Below, piece by piece: positions 45,958-56,035 of a stretch of DNA of 64,000 nucleotides. The notes under the pieces are model-generated. The model had not been told where the DNA came from, did no database searches, and saw only the letters and a program-made list of their open reading frames with translations. The stretch lies in contig NZ_CP082161.1 in the NCBI RefSeq assembly GCF_023101665.1, positions 6,262,001 through 6,326,000 on the forward strand, written 5' to 3'. The DNA comes from Bradyrhizobium sp. 195 (GTDB taxonomy: Bacteria > Pseudomonadota > Alphaproteobacteria > Rhizobiales > Xanthobacteraceae). A program made the position numbers and the translations under genes. Each line of letters starts with the position of its first letter. Within the stretch, counting starts at the first letter, position 1.

Positions 45958-47142
45958 TCAGGTTGCGCGCTCGTAGAGCGTGACGACGCACGCACCGCCG
46001 AGTCCAAGATTGTGTTGCAGGCCAATTCGAGCGTTCTCAACTTGCGTCGCTTCCGCGGAGCCGCGAAGTTGTCTGGTGAGCTCGTAACACTGAGCCAGTC
46101 CGGTGGCGCCGAGCGGATGCCCCTTCGACAGCAGGCCGCCGGAAGGATTCGTCACGTACTTGCCGCCATAAGTGTTGTCGCCGTCGGCAACGAAGCGCTC
46201 CGCGCCGCCTGCCGGGCACAATCCCAGGGCCTCGTAGCTGATCAGCTCATTATGGGCAAAGCAATCGTGCAACTCGACGACGTCGACGTCGTCGGGTCCG
46301 ATGCTCCCGCTCTCGTACACACTGTCCGCGGCCGCCTTGGCCATGTCGTAGCCGACGAGTTGCATCATGTCGCGCGCCTCGAAGCTGGAAGGCGTATCGG
46401 TCGTCATCGATTGCGCGCGGATGCGCACATTCATGTGAAGCCCGTGGCGCAAGGCGTACTGCTCCGAGACGAGGACCGCGGCGGCAGCGCCGCAGGTCGG
46501 CGGACAGGCCCTCAGGCGGGTCATGACTCCGGGCCAGATGACCTGGTCGTTCATGACATCCTCAGTCGTCACCTCCTTCCGGAAGAGCGCCAGCGGATTG
46601 TTCTTGGCGTGCCGACTCGCTTTGGAACGGATCTTCGCGAACGTCGCCAGTGACGTGCCATACTTCTTCATGTGACTGAGGCCGGCACCACCGAAATAGC
46701 GTAGCGCGAGCGGTACACCTGGCGCATCGACCAGCTTGTCGGCGAAGGCGTCGAACTCTTCGAACGGGCTCGGACGGTCCGCGAAGATGGTCCCCAAGGC
46801 TCCCGGCTTCATCTGCTCGAATCCGAGCGCCAGGACGCAGTCCGCGGCGCCGCTTTCGACAGCCTGGCGCGCAAGGTAGAGCGCAGTCGAGCCGGTCGAG
46901 CAGTTGTTGTTGACGTTGACAATCGGAATCCCGGTCATTCCGACGGGGTATAGAGCGCGCTGCCCTGCGGTCGAATCGCCGTATACATATCCAACGTAAG
47001 CCTGTTGCACGGCGGCATAGTCGAGGGCGGCATCTCCAAGAGCGCGACGCGTCGCCTCGGCCCCCATCACCGTGTACGGATCATTCGCTCCGGGCTTGAG
47101 GAATGGGATCATTCCGACCCCAGCCACATAGACTTTGGACAT
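45958..47142 (-). CDS. SCPx/lipid-transfer-type thiolase
   Basis: The 394-residue thiolase-fold protein belongs to the SCP-x/lipid-transfer group: VAGVGMIPFLKPG at the start, nucleophile Cys in VNNNCSTGSTALYLARQAV, GHPLGATGLAQCYEL, and the ending LGLGGACVVTLYE. Members either cleave 3-ketoacyl-CoA or, with MaoC/DUF35 partners, perform retro-aldol cleavage. Here it lies between a classical thiolase and a MaoC pair, so either role in side-chain shortening is possible. No DUF35 gene is nearby, which favours thiolysis. Confidence 0.87.
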   Translation of the reverse strand: MSKVYVAGVGMIPFLKPGANDPYTVMGAEATRRALGDAALDYAAVQQAYVGYVYGDSTAGQRALYPVGMTGIPIVNVNNNCSTGSTALYLARQAVESGAADCVLALGFEQMKPGALGTIFADRPSPFEEFDAFADKLVDAPGVPLALRYFGGAGLSHMKKYGTSLATFAKIRSKASRHAKNNPLALFRKEVTTEDVMNDQVIWPGVMTRLRACPPTCGAAAAVLVSEQYALRHGLHMNVRIRAQSMTTDTPSSFEARDMMQLVGYDMAKAAADSVYESGSIGPDDVDVVELHDCFAHNELISYEALGLCPAGGAERFVADGDNTYGGKYVTNPSGGLLSKGHPLGATGLAQCYELTRQLRGSAEATQVENARIGLQHNLGLGGACVVTLYERAT

Positions 47143-47160
47143 CGTGCTCCTCCAATCAGG

Positions 47161-48345
47161 TCAGTGCAGACTTTCCACGACGAGTGCGATTCCCTGACCG
47201 CCGCCGATGCACATCGTAGCTACGCCGTAGCGCCCCTTCGAGCGGCGCAGCTCGTACAGGGCCTTCACCGTGAGAATTGCTCCGGTCGCACCGAGCGGGT
47301 GGCCGAGAGCGATTGCGCCTCCATTGGGATTGACTTTTTCCGGCGGCAGATGGAGCCCATCCGTCACCGCTAGGGCTTGCGCAGCGAAGGCCTCGTTCGA
47401 TTCGATCACATCGATATCGTCGAGCTTCAAGCCTGCCCGTTCCAGGGCGATTGGCACGGCTTTGACTGGACCGATGCCCATGATCTCGGGCGACACTCCG
47501 GCGAGACCCCAGGATACAAGTCGTCCGATCGGCGAGAGGTTTCGTTGCCTGACTTCCTCCTCGCTGGCCAGAACGACGGCCGCGCTTCCATCGTTTATTC
47601 CCGAAGCGTTTCCGGCTGTCACCGTGCCGCCCGGCTTGAAGACCGGCTTGAGCTTGGCCAAGTCCTCGAGCTTGGTCTGCGGACGGGGATGCTCGTCCTG
47701 ATCGAAGAGCATCGCTCCTTTTCGCGTATCGACCTCGACGGGCACAATCTGCGCCTTGAAACGGCCTTCGGCGATTGCCATTGCGGCATGTCGTTGGCTC
47801 GTCAGCGCAAACTCGTCCTGCCGCTCACGTGTGATGCGACACAGATCTGCAACGTTCTCCGCCGTTTGTCCCATTGCGCCGTGTCCAAACGGATCGGCCA
47901 AGGTGTTGCTCAACCAGTCATAGACGACGCCGTCGCCCATTCTATGACCGTATCGCATCGCGGAAATCGAATGAGGAGCGCGGCTCATGGCTTCGGCCCC
48001 TCCAGCAACCGCGATCCTGGATTCGTCAAGGATGATCATCTGGGCCGCGCTGACGATGGCTTGCGCACCCGAGCCGCAAAGCCGGTTCACCGTCAGCCCC
48101 TGCGAACCGACGGGCATGCCCGCTTCGATGGCGACTGTCCGTCCGAGAAACAGATCCTGCGCTTCGGTCGGAATGACCGTTCCAAACACGGAATGGTCGA
48201 CAATTCCCGGCTCGATATTTGCGCGCCGGATAGCTTCCTTGACGACGACAGCGCCAAGCGCGGTCGGCGATTTGTCCTTCAGGGTACCGCCGAAAGTCCC
48301 GATCGGAGTGCGGACACCGCTCACGATGAAGATGCCGGTCGACAT
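47161..48345 (-). CDS. Acetyl-CoA C-acyltransferase (thiolase)
   Basis: The 394-residue thiolase has all class motifs: VNRLCGSGAQAI with the nucleophilic Cys, GGAEAMSRAP, NPNGGAIALGHPLGATGA with the His, and CIGGGQGIA with the second Cys. It is the usual length for a biosynthetic or degradative thiolase. Placed between feruloyl-CoA synthase and the SCPx-type thiolase, it likely removes acetyl-CoA from an aryl-3-ketoacyl-CoA. Confidence 0.92.
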   Translation of the reverse strand: MSTGIFIVSGVRTPIGTFGGTLKDKSPTALGAVVVKEAIRRANIEPGIVDHSVFGTVIPTEAQDLFLGRTVAIEAGMPVGSQGLTVNRLCGSGAQAIVSAAQMIILDESRIAVAGGAEAMSRAPHSISAMRYGHRMGDGVVYDWLSNTLADPFGHGAMGQTAENVADLCRITRERQDEFALTSQRHAAMAIAEGRFKAQIVPVEVDTRKGAMLFDQDEHPRPQTKLEDLAKLKPVFKPGGTVTAGNASGINDGSAAVVLASEEEVRQRNLSPIGRLVSWGLAGVSPEIMGIGPVKAVPIALERAGLKLDDIDVIESNEAFAAQALAVTDGLHLPPEKVNPNGGAIALGHPLGATGAILTVKALYELRRSKGRYGVATMCIGGGQGIALVVESLH

Positions 48346-48355
48346 TTTTGGTCTT

Positions 48356-50134
48356 TCATTCAGTTGCAGAAATCAGGGTGATGACATCCGCAGGCGTCGG
48401 AACTTGGTACAGATGCTCGATGTCGGCACGGCGCCTAGACAGCGCCGCCCGCTGGTTGAGATATCCCTTGTCGGTGATCTCGCCGTCCTTTGCCGAGGGT
48501 GTATCGGCGAGCAGGAGAGCCCTGCCGATCCGAGACGCCGAGCCGCCTAGCGCGAGATGAGATATAGCTGACGTAATTCGCGCCCGAACTTCGCGACTGC
48601 GGATCAACGCATCGAGCTTTGCATGGATATCTCCAGTCACCTCCCGGCAACCCGTTTCGTCCGGGAATATGAGGAGCCCAACCTCATTGCGATCATGCCC
48701 CGTGACGATGACATCCTGAACAACCGGGCTTGCGGCAGCAATGACTGCGAGACGCAATTTACTTGCCTGGACCCACGTGCCCGTCGCCAGCTTGAAGTTT
48801 TCAGCGACCCGACCATCGAACAGGATTCCGCACGATGGATCCGTCACGTCAACAAGGCGGCCAGCGTCGCCGGTTCGATAGTATCCCTCCTCGTCGAATG
48901 CGGCTGCCGTCGCCGCCGGATTGCGCCAATAACCAGGGGCGACCATTGGACCACGGACTCTCAGCTCGTTCGCATCGCCTGTAGGCACCAGCTTGACCGC
49001 GGCCCCGGGGACCGGAATCCCGAGATTGCTGCAGTGAGTATTTCCCTTTGGAGTGATCGACACGACGGGCCCCGTCTCGGTCGCTCCCCATCCCACGAAA
49101 ACCGAGACGTCGGGACGACCGTATTCGGCGGCCAGAGCGTGAAGCTCATCCCAGGTCGATTGTGGCAAGGCGGCGCCGGCGGAGAACACAGCGCGCAGAC
49201 GACAAAAGAAACGTTCCGCGAGCTCCGCATCGGATCGCATCGCACGCGTCAATTGCGTAAGACTGCCTGGCACCGAAAGATGAATGGTCGGCGGCCGGCT
49301 CTTGATATTCTCTATCGTACGCTCAAACTGGCCGGGTACCGGCCTTCCCTCGTCGATGAACAGCGTACCGGAGTTTCGCAGCACACAGTTGAAGACAAGG
49401 TTGCCACCGAAAACATGGTTCCATGGGAGCCAGTCCACAATCTCTGGAGGCTCATTCTTCAGAAACGTCCAAACCTCGCGGACCGCCTCTTGGTTCGAGC
49501 ACATCATGCCGTGCGTCACGATAACGCCTTTCGGAGTGCCAGTTGATCCCGACGTGAAAAGTATCTTCGCGATCGTCTCGGAGAAAACCGCAGGGATCGG
49601 GTCTCTTGATTGCTGCCCTTCGTCCAGCAGTTGCTCCAGCCTCTCCTCACCCGGGGATGCACCCCTAGCGACGATTGTCGGAATCCCCAGGCGTTTCGCC
49701 AGTTGAAAGCCATGCGAACAGACATCCTCGTCCTGAGCGAACACGAGTCCCGGCGTCAACGTCTCCAAGATCCCAGCCAGCCGGCTTGTATCCTCTAGCT
49801 GAGAGTATACCGCCGAAATCGGCGCGACGGGAATCCCGGCAATCATGGCGCCGAGTGCGATCACCGCGTGCTCAATCGAGTTGTGAGACAAGATCGCCAG
49901 CGGTCGTTCGACGCCGAGCCCGCGCCCTATCAGGGCGCGCGCAATCAACCCTGCCTCGATTTGCGCGTCCAGATAGGTCAGCGATTTCCACTCGCCGCCA
50001 ACGCGCTGCGCGAGAAATGATCTCGTGGGGTGACGCTTCGCGGCAGCAGCCAACATTTCCCCTAAGCTCGGAAAAGCGCGGGCGGAGAGGCTCGGCCCCT
50101 CCAAGACGAGCGGTTTAGCGCCCGACACTCGCAT
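48356..50134 (-). CDS. Feruloyl-CoA synthase-type acyl-CoA ligase
   Basis: The 592-residue ANL-family ligase has the P-loop LFTSGSTGTPKGVIVTH, the GWGATETGPVV block and YYRTGDAGRLVD. It has the feruloyl-CoA synthase hallmark DGRVAENFKLATGTWV and the C-terminal DGEITDKGYLNQRA in place of the usual PRTxxGK lysine motif. It should activate a hydroxycinnamate (ferulate, p-coumarate or caffeate) to its CoA thioester. It is the first gene of its operon and faces a MarR regulator across about 200 bases. Confidence 0.88.
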   Translation of the reverse strand: MRVSGAKPLVLEGPSLSARAFPSLGEMLAAAAKRHPTRSFLAQRVGGEWKSLTYLDAQIEAGLIARALIGRGLGVERPLAILSHNSIEHAVIALGAMIAGIPVAPISAVYSQLEDTSRLAGILETLTPGLVFAQDEDVCSHGFQLAKRLGIPTIVARGASPGEERLEQLLDEGQQSRDPIPAVFSETIAKILFTSGSTGTPKGVIVTHGMMCSNQEAVREVWTFLKNEPPEIVDWLPWNHVFGGNLVFNCVLRNSGTLFIDEGRPVPGQFERTIENIKSRPPTIHLSVPGSLTQLTRAMRSDAELAERFFCRLRAVFSAGAALPQSTWDELHALAAEYGRPDVSVFVGWGATETGPVVSITPKGNTHCSNLGIPVPGAAVKLVPTGDANELRVRGPMVAPGYWRNPAATAAAFDEEGYYRTGDAGRLVDVTDPSCGILFDGRVAENFKLATGTWVQASKLRLAVIAAASPVVQDVIVTGHDRNEVGLLIFPDETGCREVTGDIHAKLDALIRSREVRARITSAISHLALGGSASRIGRALLLADTPSAKDGEITDKGYLNQRAALSRRRADIEHLYQVPTPADVITLISATE

Positions 50135-50175
50135 CGCGTTTCCTCCTCGGCATTGCCGCCTTATCTTAGGACTAG

Positions 50176-50185
50176 ATAACGTTAT
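50176..50185. promoter_or_regulatory. Palindrome in the divergent promoter region
   Basis: ATAACGTTAT is a perfect 10-bp palindrome located 42 bases upstream of the feruloyl-CoA synthase start and 155 bases before the likely marR start. It is flanked by AT-rich sequence in a GC-rich region. It is a reasonable operator for the divergent MarR-family protein. Confidence 0.45.
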
Positions 50186-50339
50186 TACTTTCTTTATGCA
50201 AGTTATTTATGCCGACGATTCGACGATTCTTCGCGCTTGGGCGCCAGAACAATGTGACGCTCACGCAGCCAAAAACGTGCTGCGCAGGTTCAATCGTTCA
50301 ACTAGAAGGATTGCTGAGTTTGAGAGGACAGGTGTTGTT

Positions 50340-50870
50340 TTGAGCAAACGCAGGTCGCCGGCCGCGCATCGGCCTTCGCCCTCCATTGGATACGGCAGGA
50401 GCCCAAATGGAAGCCAACCCAGGGCCGCAATGCGCACTCCTGCAGCGGTTGATATGTCCTATCTCGAGGGAACGATCGGCTACGCGATACGGCGAGCCCA
50501 GATGGCGGTGTTCGAGGATATTTTCCGCGCTTTCGGTGAGGACAGGATCACGGCTGCCGAGTTCTCTGTGCTTGCGATTGTCGCGGACAATCCGGGTATC
50601 AACCAGGCCGACCTCGCCCTCGCCCTCGGTGTTGAGCGCCCGAGAATGGTACCGATCATCAACAAATTGGAGGAGAGCGGGCTCGCGAGCCGGGTAATCG
50701 ACGGCCGAGACGGCCGTACTCGCCGAATCCATCTCACCCGCCGAGGACAGAAGCTGCTTGAGATTCTCAAGGCGCGGTTTGCTGAACATCAAGAACGCAT
50801 GCTGAAGCGGCTTAAAGCGGGCACTCCGGACAGCATTCTCTCCGATCTCTGGAGGCTCGCAGGCAGATGA
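50340..50870 (+). CDS. MarR family transcriptional regulator
   Basis: This encodes 176 residues from TTG 50340; the open frame reaches back to 50196 and an ATG at 50430 is another option, so the start is uncertain. The winged-helix region is clear: AEFSVLAIVADNPGINQADL, recognition helix GVERPRMVPIINKLEESGL, and wing SRVIDGRDGRTRRIHLT. MarR proteins next to hydroxycinnamate genes (CouR, FerC types) usually repress and are released by the hydroxycinnamoyl-CoA. By position this one should control the feruloyl-CoA synthase operon and perhaps the 13-gene operon converging from the other side. Confidence 0.87.
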   Translation: MSKRRSPAAHRPSPSIGYGRSPNGSQPRAAMRTPAAVDMSYLEGTIGYAIRRAQMAVFEDIFRAFGEDRITAAEFSVLAIVADNPGINQADLALALGVERPRMVPIINKLEESGLASRVIDGRDGRTRRIHLTRRGQKLLEILKARFAEHQERMLKRLKAGTPDSILSDLWRLAGR

Positions 50871-50941
50871 TCGCAAGTCCGCTTGTCGGAGGCCCCTACC
50901 TCTGAGACGCCCGTTCGGCCGAGCGACCTTTAACTGCACCC

Positions 50942-52075
50942 TCATCTTCCTTGCTGGACAGCGCGGCGCTTGAGCCACCAGGCATATTGAACCGGCCAGT
51001 GCGACCAATCCGGGTCGCACCCCATCTGCAGCGCGGCCTGCGCCGGCCAGTTGGGATTCCAAAGCAGTTCACGGCCAAGCGCTATCAGCGTCGCCTTACC
51101 CTCCCCCAGCACGCTCTCGGCATACTGGGGCTCGCGGATCAGACCGACGGCAACCGTCGGGATCTTCGCCTCGCGCTGGATCCTTTCGGCGAACGGAACC
51201 TGAAATCCTGCAGTGCGTGACACCAGCGCATTGCCCTGAGGTAGTTTCATGCCGCCCGACGAGCAGTCGACGACGTCGACATCGACCTGCTTCAAAGCCT
51301 TGGCGAACTCGACCGAATCTTCGAGGGACCAGCCGATGTCGATTCCATCGACTGATGAGATCCGGACGAAGACAGGAAGGTGCGCCGGCCACTCTTCCCG
51401 CATCACAGCCGCAAGCCGGAGCGGCAGGCGCATACGGTTAGCGAGGCAACCTCCATATTCGTCGTTGCGATTGTTCGCGAGCGGCGACAGGAACGAGTGC
51501 AGCAGGTAGCCGTGCGCGCAATGCAACTCGATGACGTCGAAGCCAGCCTGTCTAGCTCGCCGAAAGGCTTCACGGTAATCATCGACGACCCGATCGATAT
51601 CTTCGCCGGTCATCGTGCGCGGCGCCGGCCAGCCTTCCTCAAACGGAAGACTGCTGGAGGCGGCGATGCCCCACGCGGCTTCGCTGCTGGCTGCAACATC
51701 AGCGGGCCCGAGCGGACCACCGCCCTCCCATGGGCGCTGCGATGATCCTTTTCGGCCACTATGAGCGATCTGGATCGCCGCTTTGGCATTCATATCGTGA
51801 ATGATGGATGCCAGTCGCGCCAGCCCTTCGACCTGGCGATCATCCCAAATGCCAAGGCAACCATGCGTGATCCGGCCCTGCAGGTTGACGGAGCTTTGCT
51901 CCACGAAGACGAGCCCCGCACCTCCTGCTGCCAGCTTTGCGACGTGTCCAACGTGCCAGTCGGTCGCGAATCCGTCGATCGCCGAATACGTCGCCATCGG
52001 AGAGACGACGATTCGATTCTTCAACGAGAGCTCGCGCAGGTGGATCGGCGCAAAGAGCAGTGGAGTAGGAGTCAT
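50942..52075 (-). CDS. NADPH dehydrogenase NamA-type Old Yellow Enzyme
   Basis: The 377-residue TIM-barrel flavoprotein has the OYE landmarks: FAPIHLRELSLKNRIVVSPM, AIQIAHSGRKGSS, and ELHCAHGYLLHSFLSPLANN with the substrate-binding region, ending LLWNPNWPAQAAL. This is the YqjM/NamA class, which reduces activated C=C bonds using NADPH. It is the last gene of the 13-gene operon. The substrate is probably an alpha,beta-unsaturated intermediate, by context. ATG 52075 is chosen since the longer frame to 52111 reaches close to the upstream gene without support. Confidence 0.9.
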   Translation of the reverse strand: MTPTPLLFAPIHLRELSLKNRIVVSPMATYSAIDGFATDWHVGHVAKLAAGGAGLVFVEQSSVNLQGRITHGCLGIWDDRQVEGLARLASIIHDMNAKAAIQIAHSGRKGSSQRPWEGGGPLGPADVAASSEAAWGIAASSSLPFEEGWPAPRTMTGEDIDRVVDDYREAFRRARQAGFDVIELHCAHGYLLHSFLSPLANNRNDEYGGCLANRMRLPLRLAAVMREEWPAHLPVFVRISSVDGIDIGWSLEDSVEFAKALKQVDVDVVDCSSGGMKLPQGNALVSRTAGFQVPFAERIQREAKIPTVAVGLIREPQYAESVLGEGKATLIALGRELLWNPNWPAQAALQMGCDPDWSHWPVQYAWWLKRRAVQQGR

Positions 52076-52114
52076 CGGGCAGCATTCCCTGACATCATGC
52101 CGGACGGACAAAAC

Positions 52115-52882
52115 TCAGCTGATCGTCACGCCCCCGTCGATCACGAGAACCTGCCCCGTCATGAAATTTCCGGCGGCCGAGCCGAGAAACACGGCCGCGC
52201 CGGCAACTTCGTCAGGAACACCGATCCGCTGCATCGGGCAGCGCGAGGTGGATGATTTCAACGTTTCGGGATCATCCCACAGAGCCTTGGCAAAATCCGT
52301 CTTGATGAGACCTGGCGCGATGCAATTGACGCGAATATTGTGCCGGCCGTACTCGCACGCGAGATTGCGCGCGAGTTGCATGTCCGCGGCCTTGGATATG
52401 CAGTACGCACCGATCGTAGTCGAGCCCGTCAAACCACCGATCGAGGACACGATGATGATCGAGCCGTCCTTCCGTTCGATCATCTGTGGCACCACCATGC
52501 TGATGATCCAGTTGTTGGCGACTATGTTGTTGGTCAGAACCTTGTTGAACTGGTCGTCGGAAATCTCTGCGAGAGGACCAAAATACGGATTGGACGCGGC
52601 GTTACAGACGAGAATATCAATCTTGCCGAACCGCTTGTTGCTCTCCTCGATGAGGCGTTGAAGATCCTCCTTGCTTGATATGTTCGCAGCGATCGAGAGG
52701 GCCGTGCCCGCGCCGAACCGATCATTGATCTCTCTGGCCACTCGATCGCAGGCGTCGCTCTTGCGGGATGAGATAACGACTTTTGCGCCATGTTCCGCCA
52801 TCCGCTCCGCGATCGCCCGGCCGATGCCGCGCGTCGAGCCCGTGATCACCGCGAGCTTGCCCTTCATATCGAACAGCGTCAT
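52115..52882 (-). CDS. SDR family oxidoreductase
   Basis: The 255-residue classical SDR has TGSTRGIG, CNAA, a Ser in IIIVSSIGGL, the YxxxK pair in GAYCISKAAD, and GQVLVIDGG at the end. It carries a full active site and should act on a hydroxy or keto intermediate with NAD(P). It precedes the OYE gene by 39 bases. The substrate cannot be told from sequence. Confidence 0.87.
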   Translation of the reverse strand: MTLFDMKGKLAVITGSTRGIGRAIAERMAEHGAKVVISSRKSDACDRVAREINDRFGAGTALSIAANISSKEDLQRLIEESNKRFGKIDILVCNAASNPYFGPLAEISDDQFNKVLTNNIVANNWIISMVVPQMIERKDGSIIIVSSIGGLTGSTTIGAYCISKAADMQLARNLACEYGRHNIRVNCIAPGLIKTDFAKALWDDPETLKSSTSRCPMQRIGVPDEVAGAAVFLGSAAGNFMTGQVLVIDGGVTIS

Positions 52883-52961
52883 TCATCCTCCCCAATATCC
52901 TACCGACGCGAGTGCCGGCATTCTGAATGGATTCCAGTCCATTCAAGCCTTTAAGACGAGC

Positions 52962-54446
52962 TCAGATTCCTCCGAGACACAGATACTTGATCTCCAGGTA
53001 GTCCTCGATCCCGTACTTGGAGCCTTCGCGGCCATTGCCGCTTTCCTTCATTCCGCCGAACGGCGCCACTTCGCTGGAAATGATGCCTTCGTTGATGCCG
53101 ACGATGCCGTACTCGAGCGCCTCAGCCACGCGGAAGATCCGGCCGATGTCTCGCCCATAGAAATACGCCGCCAGTCCAAACTCTGTCGCATTGGCGAGCC
53201 TGATCACCTCTTCCTCGCCGGAGAAGCGGAACACCGGCGCGACCGGACCGAACGTCTCCTCCTTGAAGATGAGCATGTCCGGCGTTGCATTCGCCAATAC
53301 CGTTGGCTGGTAGAAGGAGTGCCCCAGCGCGTGACGCTTTCCGCCAGTGACAATGCGTGCGCCCCTCTTCACCGCGTCACCGATATGCTCTTCAACCTTC
53401 TCCACAGCATCGAGGTTGATCAGCGGCCCGATGGTGACGCCGGCCTCGAAACCGTCGCCCACTTTCAACGCAGTCACGGCCTCGGTTAGTCGGGCAACGA
53501 AGGCGTCGTAAACTTTGTCCTGAGCGAACAGCCGATTGGCGCACACACAGGTCTGCCCCGCATTGCGATATTTTGATGCGATCGCACCCTTCACTGCCGC
53601 GTCGATATCTGCATCGTCGAACACGATGAAAGGCGCGTTGCCGCCGAGCTCCATCGAGGTGCGCTTGACGGTCGCGGCTGCCTGCGCCATCAGCTTCTTG
53701 CCGACCTCGGTCGAGCCGGTGAAAGTCACCTTGCGCACGGTCGGATTGGACGTCATCTCGCCGCCAATCGCGCTCGCCGATCCCGTGACAACCGAGAAAA
53801 CGCCGCTTGGGATACCCGCGCGCTCGGCAAGTGCGGCAAGCGCGAGAGCCGAGAGAGGCGTCTGGCTTGCGGGCTTGACCACCATCGTGCAGCCGGCGGC
53901 GAGCGCTGGACCGGCCTTGCGCGTGATCATGGCCGCCGGGAAATTCCACGGTGTGATGGCTGCGCAGACGCCGATCGGCTGCTTTAGAACGATGATGCGA
54001 CGATCGGAGCTGAAGCCGGGTATGGTATCCCCGTAGACGCGCTTACCTTCCTCCGCGAACCATTCAATGAAGGATGCAGCATAGGCAATCTCGCCGCGGC
54101 TTTCAGCGAGCGGCTTGCCCTGCTCGGCCGTCATGATGGCCGCGAGATCTTCCTGGTTGGCGACGATCAGGTCGAACCATTTGCGCAATATTGCTGCACG
54201 CTCCTTGGCGGTACGGGCGCGCCAGGCCGGCCAGGCTTGGTCCGCCGCAGCAATCGCACGGCGTGTTTCCGTGACGCCCATGTTGGGTACGTTAGCCAAC
54301 GTCACGCCGGACGCCGGGTTGGTCACCGTAAGGATCGCGCCGCTGTCCGCAGCCGACCATGCGCCGCCAACCAGACAGGTATCGCGAAGCAGCGAAGCGT
54401 CATTGAGCTTGAGCACGGGCGCGGCGATCTTCAAATGTGTCGTCAT
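52962..54446 (-). CDS. NAD(P)-dependent succinate-semialdehyde-type dehydrogenase
   Basis: The 494-residue aldehyde dehydrogenase has the catalytic Cys in GQTCVCANR, the catalytic Glu in [10 protein letters not shown], the cofactor motif [12 protein letters not shown], and [14 protein letters not shown], typical of the GabD/BlcA subfamily. It should oxidise a semialdehyde to a carboxylate. In this operon the partner alcohol dehydrogenase and lactonase suggest a 4-hydroxybutyrate-like or longer hydroxyacid route, though related enzymes also oxidise aromatic aldehydes. It starts 7 bases after the stop of the acyl-CoA ligase gene. Confidence 0.88.
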   Translation of the reverse strand: MTTHLKIAAPVLKLNDASLLRDTCLVGGAWSAADSGAILTVTNPASGVTLANVPNMGVTETRRAIAAADQAWPAWRARTAKERAAILRKWFDLIVANQEDLAAIMTAEQGKPLAESRGEIAYAASFIEWFAEEGKRVYGDTIPGFSSDRRIIVLKQPIGVCAAITPWNFPAAMITRKAGPALAAGCTMVVKPASQTPLSALALAALAERAGIPSGVFSVVTGSASAIGGEMTSNPTVRKVTFTGSTEVGKKLMAQAAATVKRTSMELGGNAPFIVFDDADIDAAVKGAIASKYRNAGQTCVCANRLFAQDKVYDAFVARLTEAVTALKVGDGFEAGVTIGPLINLDAVEKVEEHIGDAVKRGARIVTGGKRHALGHSFYQPTVLANATPDMLIFKEETFGPVAPVFRFSGEEEVIRLANATEFGLAAYFYGRDIGRIFRVAEALEYGIVGINEGIISSEVAPFGGMKESGNGREGSKYGIEDYLEIKYLCLGGI

Positions 54447-54453
54447 TGGAAAC

Positions 54454-56007
54454 CTATCCTGCGGCTCTGGAGTCGAACGCTTCGCGCAGCTTGAAACGAA
54501 TGATCTTTCCGGAGCCTGTCCGCGGGATCTCGCCGACGAAGATCACCTTTTCGGGCACCTTGTAGGAGGAGAGATGCTTGCGGCAGTGCGCAAGAACCGT
54601 TTCCTCATCAAGCGTCGCGACGCGACTTACCGCGAACAGCACCGGCACCTCGCCCAAATGCTGGTGCGGGACGCCAACCACGGCGCAATCGACTACATGA
54701 TCGTGGCCATTGACGATCTCCTCGATTTCGGCGGGGGCGATATTCTGGCCGCCGCGGATGATGAGCTCCTTCAAGCGCCCCGTGATCGTCAGAAACCCGT
54801 TCTCGTCGCTCTTCGCGAGATCCCCGGTGTGATACCAACCATCGCGAAGCGCGCTTGCCGTCTCCTCCGGCTTGTTGTGATAGCCGATCATCACGTTCGG
54901 CCCACGCACGATCAGTTCACCCTCGGCGCCAAACCGGACGTCCTTCCCGGACAGATCGACAATCCGGACCGAGAGGCCCGGCACCGGTAGGCCACAGGAG
55001 CCAAGCACTCGCCCGCCGGTCGGCCAGTTCATGGTCACCATTGTCGAGGTCTCGGTAATGCCGTAACCGTCCAGCAACTTGATCGCGAATCTCGATTCGA
55101 ATTCGCGATTTAACGTTGCCGGCATGATGGCGCCGGCCGAGATTGCAAGGCGGACGCCGGTCAGCCCAATGTCGTTCCTGCCCTTCGCCGCCTCCAGCAA
55201 ATAGTGGAACATGGTCGGCACACCCGGAAAGACGGTGAACCTGCCCGTGCCGAGCAACCGGAGCACTTCGGTGGTCGAGAATTTCTCCATGATGTACTCG
55301 CTAGCCCCCGTGGCGAGCACACTGAGGACAGAGAGGTTCAGCGCGTATGAATGGAACAGCGGTAGCGGCGACAGAATCGTGTCCGTTTCCGACAACATTG
55401 CGATGGGCGCCCAGCACGACGCCGTGATCCAGAGCATGCTATGGGTCGAGAGCAACACCCCTTTGGCCCGGCCTGTCGTGCCCGACGTGTAGATGATGAA
55501 GGCTGGTTCATGCATCGACAGGGAATCCCGCGGATTCGAGCGCGGTTCTGTCGTCGCCAGGTCGTCGTAGCGGGCTCCCTTTCTCGTCCTCGAGCCGCGC
55601 TCGACAAGAACGACACTGCTCAATGCGGGACACTGGCGTCTAATGGTCTCAACGAAATCGGATCGCTCGTCGGTCGTGATGACCATGCTGCAGGCAGCGT
55701 CCTGCAGCCGATAGATAACTTCGCTTTCGGTCGCATCATAGCTGATGGGTACGCTGACCGCGCCGGCCCGGGCGATGGCGAAGCAGGTTTCGACCCAACG
55801 CACGCAATTGGGAAGGAAGATCGCAACAGTGTCGCCCGCGCGCACGCCGAGATCGGCAAAATGACCCGCCAGGTTCGCCGTGCGCCTCGCAAGTTCGGCG
55901 TACGTGATCTTCCCAGCGCCATCCTCGAATGCAGTCTTGCTTCCTCGTTCCACGGCATGCCGCTGGATCAGCGCCGGGATTGGCGCAATCAGACTGGTCT
56001 GCAGCAT
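54454..56007 (-). CDS. Acyl-CoA ligase (AMP-forming)
   Basis: The 517-residue ANL-family ligase has the P-loop [27 protein letters not shown], the hinge block [28 protein letters not shown] and the catalytic Lys in [15 protein letters not shown]. It should activate a carboxylic acid to its CoA ester with ATP. Unlike the feruloyl-CoA synthase of the other operon, it has the ordinary C-terminal lysine motif. It gives this operon its own entry step for a CoA-dependent pathway. Confidence 0.9.
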   Translation of the reverse strand: MLQTSLIAPIPALIQRHAVERGSKTAFEDGAGKITYAELARRTANLAGHFADLGVRAGDTVAIFLPNCVRWVETCFAIARAGAVSVPISYDATESEVIYRLQDAACSMVITTDERSDFVETIRRQCPALSSVVLVERGSRTRKGARYDDLATTEPRSNPRDSLSMHEPAFIIYTSGTTGRAKGVLLSTHSMLWITASCWAPIAMLSETDTILSPLPLFHSYALNLSVLSVLATGASEYIMEKFSTTEVLRLLGTGRFTVFPGVPTMFHYLLEAAKGRNDIGLTGVRLAISAGAIMPATLNREFESRFAIKLLDGYGITETSTMVTMNWPTGGRVLGSCGLPVPGLSVRIVDLSGKDVRFGAEGELIVRGPNVMIGYHNKPEETASALRDGWYHTGDLAKSDENGFLTITGRLKELIIRGGQNIAPAEIEEIVNGHDHVVDCAVVGVPHQHLGEVPVLFAVSRVATLDEETVLAHCRKHLSSYKVPEKVIFVGEIPRTGSGKIIRFKLREAFDSRAAG

Positions 56008-56035
56008 GTGTCCTCCCTGTCGCTCGTTTTTGTTG

